Part shown: piece by piece, positions 11,301 through 23,300 of the stretch
Position numbering within the stretch: the stretch's first letter is position 1
Layout: the number at the start of each line of letters is the position of its first letter
NCBI RefSeq assembly: GCF_009602425.1
Contig: NW_022261837.1
Location: forward strand, 1 to 64,000
DNA length: 64,000 bases
Reading direction: 5' to 3'
Origin: Actinia tenebrosa
Taxonomy: Eukaryota > Cnidaria > Anthozoa > Actiniaria > Actiniidae
Program-made: the position numbers and the translations under genes
The notes under the pieces: generated by a model
What the model was told of the DNA's origin: nothing
Databases searched by the model: none
The model's input: only the letters and a program-made list of their open reading frames with translations

Positions 11301-14300
11301 AAGTAGAGTTAATCTCTCCTGTGCTTGAAGTTTTTCCCCCTGAGTTGTCTGGTTTTTTTCTACCTCCACGAAAATTTACCTCTAATTTCTAATTTGATCT
11401 ACTGGTTGCCTTTATCGAGGGGGCTGTAAAACCTGTTATGCTCTCCATCCATCTCTGTAATAAATTACATTAAAAATGCTTATTAATTTATAATTTTAGT
11501 GACAGGCTACAGAGTGGATCTTATGATGATGAAGCTATGCTGACAGATTTCATGGTACGATCTTTCACCTTGAAAGAGATTTTCAATATTTTTCTGTTAC
11601 ACTCTATTTATCTCTACTTGTACCTTCCTCTTGCAACACAAAAAGATGCCTGCCAATGAAAAAAATGATGACCATCATTATTTTTCGTTAATTTTCTAGA
11701 GGAAAAACTGGAGTGAAAAGAAAGTTATCAGCTTATTGTATGACAGAGAAAGCAGCACAAGACAGAACCAGGTACTGTATTCACGGTATAGAGTGGTTTC
11801 ACTGCAGACATATTTAAGGAAAGGAACAGTGCAATATTTCTGCCTGAAAAGAAGTCTCATTTCGCCAAGCAGAATATTATATTATTTCGTCCTACAACAT
11901 GTTTGCTGTGAAACCCATGTTTGCTGTAAAACCATTCTTGTATGAACAGATCTTTTTCTCAAGGTACAGTACCTTTTGTACAAACTTTGACCATGATTCA
12001 AAAACAAATAGTAAGTTTTATGTCGAAGAAAAAAATATCCCATAACTAGGGGTTTCAAAAGAAGGCAGCTACTGAAGGTTGGTTGCCATGTACTTCACCT
12101 TTCACTGCCACCTATTTCATGATCAAATGGAAAATCATTGATATTAATTTGATACACAGCCACCTATTTTGTCCAAAGGGCTTCCCACTTCAAAAATTAC
12201 TGAATCCTCTGCGTAACTGTTTGTGGATTGTCTTCCCAAATAATTTTTAGTTTTTGCTTTGTTGCTTGTTGAATTTCTGAGATAATTTGTATGTTTGTGC
12301 CTGCAGTGAGAAAAAGGCTTATATTCTAGTTCGCTCCCCCACTCAACCGAATATAAATCGTTTATTATTTAATACTACACAGACTTTAGAAGTGGGTCCA
12401 CACGACAGTGCGTGCGTGCTTTATTGAACTCTGTATCAAGAATATAAAAAAAATTCATCCATTATAATTAAGTGTTTAAGTGCAGGATTGCCAATATGTA
12501 TAATGTTAGCATAATAATCAGCTTACTTTCCTTTTAAGACCCACATCATTATTTTCCTTTATCTAACTTATCTCCCTTACATTTATTTATTTATTTTAAA
12601 ATTTTCACGATGCAGTAAGGCTGCTGAACGCAAATGCCTTATTACACAACCTCAGCTCTTAAGTATTAGCGTCTCTTGATTCCCTAGTGAATCCCCTTGC
12701 ATTCCAATATGCCTATTCACTAGTCAGTAAACAATGCTAAATACATGTATTGCAGACCGAGTTGTTTTGATAAACGTTTCATGCCAAAAATCAAAAACTT
12801 ACGGTCATGTAACATTAAGAAAAGCAAAAGCTGCAGTCTAAATGTGGAAAGCTAACATATTGTTTCTTTGTTTTATTTGGTAGTTGGTGATTGACTGGCT
12901 TGAGAAGAATGCTGAAGATTTCTTAGAAAGTGTTTTACACTCTGACAAAGTAGAGTACTTCTCAGAATCCATCTGTTGGTAGGTTTGAAGAGTGTCATAT
13001 ATAATCAGCACACTCACTTCTACCCCACAATTACATGTGAGAAAAGAACGCCAGCACATGAAGAAAGGAATGCAGACTAAAACGTTGATGTTTGTTGACG
13101 GAGTCACAAACGTCTAATGTTTGAAAGGTGGACATAAATAAACTTAATGTTCTGCACACAATTCTCAGCTATCTTCAGTTTACTTAGAGTGCAGTGACAT
13201 ACAACTTTAATTTACCATGCATGCTAGTAATAAAATAGTCTCCTACACAGCTGAGGGAAGTGGTGTCATGCATTGCTCACTCCCCTTACTTAGAGGAGTG
13301 AGCATTGCATGACTACACTTCTATTGGCTGCGTAGAATACTAACTAGTAATATGTTGTAATGGTATTTGTGTTTTTTTTAGGGAGAACACCCTTCATGAA
13401 CTGAGAGAAGGAAGTAAAAGACATGGATCAAAAAGACCATTAGTAACTGAGATGGTAAGTATAAAGTGTAAAGTAATAAAGCAGCACCACAAGAGATCAT
13501 TTTAGTCATAATACCAAACATTGACTTTATTTCTTCCTTTCTTTCTTTGAACTTGGAAACTGTTGGACATTTCTAATATCTTATGATTTGATGGTGGTTA
13601 CATAATTAAAGCAGGCCCGCCGATAGGGGTGGTCCGAAGGTTTGAACAAACCCCCTCTCCACCTCTGTTGAAGAAATAGAAAACGCTCGCATGTGCCGTG
13701 TGCAGTTATAAAGCACGCGCTCCCAACCAATCAGAATGTGAGATTTATGACAGTTATTTCATAAAGGAATTTACCAAATATTGACTTTATTTCTTGCTTT
13801 CTTTCATTGAACTTTGGAATTGTTGGACATTTGTAATATCTTATGATTGGATGGTAGTTACTTAATTAAAGCAGGCCTGTCATTAGGGGTGGTTTTAAGG
13901 TTCAAACGAACCCCCCTCTCCACTTTGTAGGAATTTAGCGTTATTTTAGTTTTTTAAGAAATGGCATAACTAAGATTGGTAGAAAAACGAACCTCCCTTT
14001 CAAAGTCCTAGTGATGGACCTGTAAAGTCAGTCTTTTATAATTAGAAGTGAATGTTGACAGTGATACTATGTACTTATTGACTGAGTGGGAGGGCTGTAT
14101 GGGAAAATATTTGGCTTGAGGTGATGCTGTACAGACCGAGCGCAGCAAGTTCTGTCCAAATGACTGAGAGCCAAATATTTTCCCACACGGCCCAACCTAA
14201 CTCAGTCAATAAGCATTTTATCATATGACCCTCATGAAAAAAAGAAAAGAAAAGAAAGAAAGAAATAGTAAATAAAAGCTAAAAAAGAGAAAGCGCGTGG

Positions 14301-17300
14301 ATTCGAGCAGGGCCGTACGGATTCGTGCGGCCCTGCTCGCTCAAAGCCGTACGGCCCTGCTCATGTCATTTTCTTGAAGGTTTTTCTAAGAGCGCGCGCC
14401 CGGGCAGATATGGGTCATATGATAATATGATATATAATATTTTGTCAGGATCCAGATGCTCCTGTACGTCAAAATAGACCACTGGCAGATCTTGATGTGG
14501 TAGGTAGATCTTTTTACTTTTAATTGATGCAGCTGGGATTAGAACAGATTAAAGTTTTTCACCTTATATCATGCATTTAGTTTATTTAAATTGTATAAAG
14601 CTGTATTGATGACATTATTTTGACATGCTCTTTCTCTAAAGGAAGATGAAGAAAGACTTCTTAAGCATCTGTTCGTATTCATAAGAGCTGGAAAACTTAA
14701 AGAAGTAAGTTTTATGATTGATTGTGAAACATTTCTTGCAAGTTATAAGGGTTGCACTCCAAGCAAAAGAAACAACCTTGATTCCATTTTGTTTTTTCAT
14801 GATTTCATACACTCTGTTTGTATTTTATTAATTTTGTTAATTTTTCCTTAGGCACAGGAGCTTTGTGAAAGGTGTGGTCAGGCATGGAGAGCAGCTACAC
14901 TAGAGGGATGGAAACTATTGCATGACTCTAATATTGATGGAGGTAATCACTGGATTTATCATCATCCTCATTATTTTCATAATCAACATTATAATTATAA
15001 TCAACATGGCCACCACCACCACCACCATTATGATCATCATTGTTGTTGTCGTTGTTGGTAGCGGCAGCGGTGTTGTCTTCATCGGCATTGTCTTCATCAG
15101 CATTGTCTTCATTGGCATTGTCTTCATTGGCGTTGTCTTCATTGGTGTTGTCTTCATCAGTGTTGTCTTCATCAGCGGTCAGCAGTGGCGGTTGGTGTCA
15201 GCATTGGCGGTTGGTGTCAGAATTGGCAGTTGGTGTTGGCGTTGCCGCCATTGCCATTGCCATCATCGCCATCATCATCTTAGCCATCACCATAATCTTC
15301 ATCGCCATCATTGCCATCATCATTATCACTGCCATCATCATTATCACTGCCATCATCAAACAAAGTACATAAATTATTTAAAGAAGTGGAACAAGCTATA
15401 TTGATAATAATCATCTTCATTGCCATCAATATTACCAATGTCATCAGCACCATTACCATCATAATTTATGTTTTTCTCTCAACTGCAGTAAATTTTCTTA
15501 ATATTTTTAGTTCCAGATAATGGAACTCTGGCTGAAGTGGAGGGCAATCCTTACAGAGATGTTTGGAAAGCTTGTGCCTGGAAAATGTCTAATGAGGTAG
15601 GAAATGAACAGTCTTCTTTCTTTCATGACATACATATATTACGAGGTTTCTAATGTTGGTTTGTGTTCTAAAAAAAGATATTTTTGTCCATTTTTGTAGA
15701 ATAAATTTGGTTTATACGAAAGAGCTGTGTATGCTTCATTTTCTGGAAACCTTAACCAGGTAAAATAGATTGAGATCAAATTTTTACTCCGATGAAGGAC
15801 TAACGTCCGAAACGTCAGTTTCATTTTTACATCACCATACGGTGTTACAAATTATCTTTCTATCAACTGTTTTAGATTGAGATCAAAGTTTACCTTTTTT
15901 AGCTTTACTTTAGGCTCTTAGAGAACACGGAATTAACAGACACTAAATAAATCTGATACTCGTTTCCATGCCAACAGCTTATACCAGCCTGTGAGTCATG
16001 GGAAGACTTTCTTTGGGCTTACTACAAAGTCATGATTGATGTTCGTGTTGAACAGGTAACGTTTCTTAGTGGGACTAAAGACAGAACTATTTCATGTTGC
16101 ATTGGTTAATATTTAAGCATGGATTGGATAGCATGGGTGGCGTTCGCGGCTAACGCGTTGTCTTTCACCGCTGTGAGTGCAACGGGTCGGGTTGCTGGTT
16201 CGAGCCCTGCGGTCGCCACATGTGAATTGAGTTTGTTTGATGTGTTGTTCTCTCCTATGCTACGAGCTCCAAGTTCTCCGGTTTCTTCCCTCCGTAAAAA
16301 TCAACATGTGAGTGGAGCGTTGTGTGCATAGAATATTGAATGAAGTAGTAGTGCATGGGAGCAAAAAAGTGTCCCCAATTAGTGTGAAAATGTAGTTTTT
16401 TACTGAGGTGTTACAGGAAGGAGGATAGATTCTAGTCATACACCGTACAATACTTTTGAGTGGCATACCATGAAATCTCTCTTGCGTCACTTGTATTTTC
16501 TGTGTACACCTATTTCAAAAAAACATTTTCATCGCCAAAGGCGATAGGCTATAGGTCATTCCGACATGGAAATGGTTTCATTGAATACAAACAACATCGA
16601 ATTAGTCTCAACATGAAGGTCCATGTTCTTCTTGGTTCTTGAAATGGCCTATGTCCTATCACTTTTTGCCTATCGCCTAGTATTGCCTGTTGCCCTTGGC
16701 AGTGACAATCTTTTTGAAATAGGTGTGTATATATAGGCCTTTAGGCGAATGTGTATACAAAGAAAATACGAGTGACAAGTGGAATATTCCATGGCGTGCC
16801 TCGAGAAAGAATTGTATAACTATTTTATCCCACACCATAGAAAATAACTAAGACTGCAATGATGGGAAGGAAGAGTGGAATAACGACGAAATACAACGGC
16901 TTTACTGTATTCTGATTGGCTTTATTTTCTATGGTGTAAGATAAATAGAAATACAACCACTGTGTTATGGGGCTCGTGGATCCTCAGGGTACTTGTATAG
17001 TCATAAAGGGTTGGAACAGTGGATTCTCAACTCCACATAAATGTAATGATTATAAAATTCTTACCACTTTTGATCTTTTTTTGTTTGTTATAGGAATTGC
17101 ATTTGAATTCACGATCAGATCGACAAGTAGAGAATTTGCCTTCAGCTTACTGGGACCAAAAGTGAGTCACCTTAGACAGCATTACACTCGTTCTCAGTTT
17201 TCAATTCGCGAAAAGTACGAATTTGCCTTCCATGACATTCCATAGTCAAATGCCTCCACATGAAAACACTTGAATTGAGGTCCACCAAATGCTATTCGTC

Positions 17301-20300
17301 ATGAGTCATTGAGAAACAATGTACGTGTATAAAAAATTGAAGAAATAGAAAACGGTTTGCAGTGATAAAGCACGCGGGGCTGGCAGAACACGAGAGAAGT
17401 TTTACGCATCGTTCTTCTCAGCACTTCTCGAGTGTTCTGCCCATCCCCAAGTGGTTTATAACTCCATACAGCACCGCAAGCAAGTTTTTTATTTCTTTTA
17501 TAAAATACAAATTACAATAACCGTTATTTTAGATAGGAATGACGCTACTAAACTGAGTGCGCGCGCGTGCTGTGTGCTCTCATAAAGCACGTGCTCCCAA
17601 CCAATCAGAACGCGTGATTCATAACAGTTATTTTCTAATTTTTTTTAGTCTTACCCCAGAAAAGATCTTCGAAGAACTAAAGTCCTGTTCAAAAGAGGTA
17701 AGGTAGTGTCAAGCCAGTACTCATTGTCAAACTTTGCATAACACTGTGTCAACTTATGTTTTAGAGCCGTGTTTCTTAATAACAAGCTTCTTACAGTGTG
17801 TAATTTTTAATTTTGTTTTTGTTTCAGTCTGTTCGAAGACAAGCAGAACACCACCACCATATAATACAAACACACATCATTCTCGACGATATCCAGGGTA
17901 AAAACCTTCCCCCCTCTATTTCAGAAATGACGAGTCGATTACTAAAACAACACACAGTTTTGTTAACTAAAATAAATGTGAATCCTTTGCACTTTTTTTT
18001 AGGATTACTTAAAATAATGAACGAATGGCTACAGGACGAGAACTCGCCTTCTAATCACATGCTACGATTTATGGCTCATTTTGTGCTCTTCTTGAGAGCA
18101 TCTGGGCTTGAAACACAGGTAATGAAAACCACGCTACCCGATAAAAAAAATAGACAAAAATATAATATTGTGACTCTATTATACTTCAGTTTGTTAAATT
18201 TATCGACTCTGTTCGCATACTTTTTACTTTATCTTGTAGGAGGAATTAAGCTGCCCATTATTAAAAGCATATGTTCAGGTGAGTGTTGAGTCATTGAGCC
18301 CGCTTTACGCTTGGTAAAATCATGTATATTCAGGAAAACCATAGTTTCGTATTGAACTTGTTCGAGGAGAAAAGGGAAAAAGAAAAATTAGTTGACTGTA
18401 TGAAGTACGCAACATAGAAATTGGAGAATATTTTCTGGAAAAATGATAACACGTGTATTCGCACGAGAGAAAAGAGGGAAACGGGAAAATTCTGTTCCCT
18501 TTTTATGCTTTTTTTTAGCTAGAAAGAGCGGGAAAGCTGGACTTCCGGTAATTTGGTTGACTCGCCTACCCACAAAAAAGGCGGGAAAAGTTGACTTCCG
18601 GTTTTGTAGACGCGCAGACGCGTCTTCCCGCCGAAAAGAGCGGGAAACTTGGTTTACTGTCTAATGTTACAATTTTGAAAAGGAACAAGGATTCAAGAGA
18701 AAGAGAAAGGGGTTTTTGGTATTAAATGAAATTACAACTGACTACTTCATGTTATACTGAGAAAATGGTAAACTGTCCTGTTTTTCTTCTTTAGAATTTG
18801 ATAGATGACTGTCAGGTNCCACTTGTTGCTACGTACACGGCTACGCTTCCACCGGAATTACAAATCGATACGTACGCCTACTTTCTCGAAGGTACGAATA
18901 TTTTATTTCAATAATGTTTTAGCAGAAATTTCCTGTAGACCCTTTAATGGTTTACTTATTTCTTTTTCTTTCTTAGAAATTATCGACAGGAAAGAAAGAC
19001 AGCGTTGTCTTGAACTGGCCGAAAGTGCAGGTAAATAAGAACGGAAGAAGTATATCAAGTTGCTAGGTTAAACAAATAGGAACTATGTAAGAGGATGGTT
19101 TTCTGTGTTTTCGTTTTTGAGAAATTGAAGCGGCAAAATATAGGCGCCTGGCATGAATTTCCCCTTTCGCATGGTTTCTATTTTTTCCCTTCACTGACAA
19201 TGAAATTTTGGATTCTTTGCAACGAAAAACAAATATTCTTCGTTTAAAAATTTTTGCAAAGTGGTCGTGGCGAGGTGTTCAGTGTTAATGTATTTGCAAG
19301 AACCTGCTTCCAATTTATATTGTCTCTCGCTCTGGCAATGAAACAAGAAATGTGTTTCATAGAACATCGTTATGCTGACAGCGTGATGTTATCTTTGCAG
19401 GTCTTGACGTACAAACGATAACAAAAACGGTGGTCGAGAATATTCGTGGAAAGGTTTTATTAATATTTAACTTTAAATTGTTTTCAATGTCCGTCGTATT
19501 TGACATTTTAACTGTTTCTTCTTCTCTTGAAGGACTTCAAAATTGATAATGATCTGTCACCAGCCTTGGAAGCTGCTACTACTGAGGTGAGTACAGACTG
19601 AAGGACACAACTAACTGAAAAATGCAAGTTTTGTGCCCAACGAAACTTTCCTTCAGGGATATCACACGAAGCAACTTTTCCTGCAACTTACATCAAAATT
19701 TAGTCCATTTGTTTTACTATTCTCATGAGGCAGTGCAAATTTATATAAGAAAGGAAATTCGCAAAGCATTCTGGTCGTTGTAGTAAAATGACGATATCAT
19801 ACAAATGTCCTATATTATTACAGGAAGACAGGAAAAAGATTGAAGCTGTGGAATGGTTGGTATTTGATCCATCCCAGCGTGCTGAGGCGTTGAAACAAGG
19901 CAATGCTATCATGCGTTGCTTCATAGGTGCGTATGGCGTATGGGTTGTTATTATTATTTATAAAATAACTGTTATGAATCTCGCAATCTGATTGCTTGAG
20001 AGCGCGTGCTTTTTAAGAGCACACAGCACGCGCGAGCACTTTCAGTTGCATGATTCCTATCCATAATGAACGGTTATTGTAATTTGTATTTTATAAAAAA
20101 ATTAAAGAAATAGCTGGCTGTGCTTTGTGCAGTCATAGAGCACTTGGGGATTGGCACAATACCCGAGAAGTGCTGAGAAGCACTCCGCTACGCGTCGTGC
20201 TTCTCCTGACGCTTCTCTCGTTTTCTGCTTATCCCCGCGTGCTTTATAACTGCAAACAGCACGCGCGCGCATTTTCTATTTCTTCAATAGACAACCAGTG

Positions 20301-23300
20301 TTTAACTGGGAAATACGCTACTCGTACTGTCTTTCATACGAAGTACACTGATCCGGGACCTCAGGGACATATTTCCCACATCCTCACACGTGAAGATATC
20401 AATAACGTCACTAGTACTTTCGACGTGGCAAAAATATTTTGTTTGTGAATGCGTCTCTATAATAAAAAGCAAATTACATGTTGGCTTGAGGATATGAAGT
20501 TTATCTTCTCGTGTTGCAAAACATTTCACCACTCGAAAATGAGCTTCATATATTCGCGACACCTCGTACTGAATATCCTATGCTAATATGCTAATATGAT
20601 AATAACCACCTTTGCTAACATGATTGCTAACTTGGAAATGTTGCTCTCAATTTTGTTTATAGCTACTCGAAAACATACAGCAGCGCGAGAGGTGTTCAAC
20701 AAAATACCAGCTGGATCCATTGATGTTATTTACAAGCAGTGGCAAATGAGGGTGTGTAATATAACATATATATGTATGGAAGATATTATTATCATACCTA
20801 GAGGACATGCGATTAAAGAAGCACCTATTGGACTGTTCTGGCCTTTTCTGAATTCATCAAACAAGACTGATTCATTGTGGTCTAGCTTAATTAAAAACAG
20901 CTCTCAAGGCATAAACAGAAATTCTTGGTTTGCAATCAATCCCAAGAGAGCACAATAACAAAAGGGATGTCCGGCATGTTGGAAGATATAACAAAAGAAT
21001 TCATTGAAAAATCTTTTGTCAAATACTTCCAACATGGCGGCTATGACGTCTATTGCAAACGAAGAATAGATGTTTTGCCAAAGCCAGCGGCCCACGATGC
21101 ATCATGTTAATTGTTTGGTTGTTGGTAACGTGTAATAGTCAAACGAATGTTGCCTCTCTTTGCTTATGATGTAATGTAATATGCATGTCCCCCCGAAATC
21201 CCGATTGAGATAAAAGAAGCTGTGTATTTCCACGGCTGTTTAACTTTCTCTGTTATGTCTTTTAGGCTGGTAGTAGTGCGTTACCCGCTGAAGATGATAA
21301 CGCTATCAGAGAATATCTGTGCATCAAAGCTTATCTGGTATGACACTTTTTAATTGATGAAATAAGTATTTAAATTACCATGTTTTTTAAATAAAGCGCA
21401 ATAGCCAATGTGCACGAGCTCGAATCTCTACACAACACATGATGGGAAACCGAGTAATACACAAAACAGAACAAGAAAATCAATAGAATCATCATTTAAA
21501 AAATTACGCTTTCATTTTCTTCTGTTGAAATACACACATTTACATAGAAAATGTCGAAGGAAAAATTGTCAGAGGGATTTTAGAGGAGCTGAAAAATCGT
21601 AAGTACCAGGTTTCCCATCATGCTTTGTGCTAGAGATTTGTGCTCGTGCACATTGCCTATTGTAGTTCTGCTTTTTGCTCTCTTACGGTCCCCTAAAGGT
21701 ATGGTATCCCTTGATTCAAAGCAGACAAGTCCTTGGGTCTCTCATATTCCTCGACTCAACTGGAGGAGTTCTTCTGGATTATGCAGGAGTGTGCAATATT
21801 TAAGTTTGTCGTAATTCTTTAATGGGCATATCACGAATGTCACTTTTTTCTTCAAGGATGCACATGACGCATTCAATGACTGGTTCCAACACTTTCATCA
21901 CGGAGCACCGGTAAGATATGTTAGTACTATCTGACTGAAGAAAATCGTCGTATTTGCATAAAATATGAGTATAAAATATAAGTATAAAATTTCATTTTTC
22001 TTACAGAAAAAATTGTCTAGCGAAACTTATTCTAACTTTTCTGAGAAAGTTGCTTTGGAACAAAGGCAAAAACAGTACGAGGTGAGATGATTAACTATGA
22101 CTAAAGCTTATAAAAATTATTAACAGTGAATACCATTCCTTCATCATCAGCAAGAAAANGGTTACCACCAAGTACAGTGACAGCGCAGTTTATTATCATC
22201 ATTGTCGTTATCATTTGCGTTAATTATCATCAGTTACGTCTTCTTCTGTGCAGCTGATCAAACAATCCCTCAATCAACGCTCTTTATCACTTGCAGATCA
22301 TTAACCAACCTCTCAAGATCAATTTTGTTCTACAGATTGTTGGACTAATAATTCCTAAGATAAAGGTCATTTTATCAATCGAATTTTCTTTGCTTGTCAT
22401 AGGTTGATCGTGAACGATGGCAAAACAGCCTCGAAATCCATTCAAAGGTATTGTTTTCCATTTTGAGATACCGTTTTGAGATTTTCTCCTTTTACGAAGT
22501 CAGTTTTCATAATGCTTATATTTAAAAATAAAATAAATGAAAATAAATCACTTTTATTTAAGCGTCTAGTCGTTCTAGCGCTTTCGCACTAATTGGGGAC
22601 ACTTTTCACTCACACGCACTACCACTACATTTAATATTCTATGCACACAACACTCAACTCACATGTTGATTTTTACGGAAGGAGGAAACCGGAGAACCCG
22701 GAGAAAACCCTCGTAGCATAGGAAAGAAAAACATATCAAACAAACTCAATTCACATGTGATATATATGGCGACCGTAGGGCTCGAACCAGCGACTCGACC
22801 CGTTGGACTCACAGCGGTGAAAGACGACGCGTTAGCCGCGAACGCCACCCATGCTACCCATTTATTATTTACCACTACCTATTTATGCGTGCGGTTGTTT
22901 GCTAGCTTCTTTTTTATTCTTCTTGACCTACGTTATTCATTGTTTTAAAGGCCACCGTAGAAAGGCTGTACAATGTTTTGCTATTTCCTGATGGCGGTTG
23001 GATGTTCGATCAGAGAATGGTAAGAAACCAAACAAAGATAAAGGGAAGAATAAACGGGAATTAACAGTAGTTATGGAGTGGCTCTTTTTCCACTAGATTC
23101 CAATCAAAATTTAGAAATTGATTTTTGGGAGGAAAAACCGGAGAATCCAGAGAAAAGCTCTCGAATCACATGAGAACCAACGAGCAACTTTACTCTCGTA
23201 CGAAATCGAGTCAGGGAATTTAATCCCTGGTCGTCTGGTGATTTAGTCAAGATATTGTTATTATGCTGGCGCGCATGCTCTACTTACGCAAATTGCGCCA

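Noticed and set aside
14915-15520. Several long low-complexity frames (Met-Lys-Thr or Ile/Val/His-rich) on both strands
   Set aside because: They are translations of triplet repeats and a 15-bp minisatellite inside NUP107 intron 19.
16119-16331. 70-aa frame similar to a 73-aa frame at 22654-22875
   Set aside because: The shared peptide comes from two copies of a SINE, not from a gene family.
20125-20448. 107-aa frame
   Set aside because: It crosses a MITE in NUP107 intron 32.
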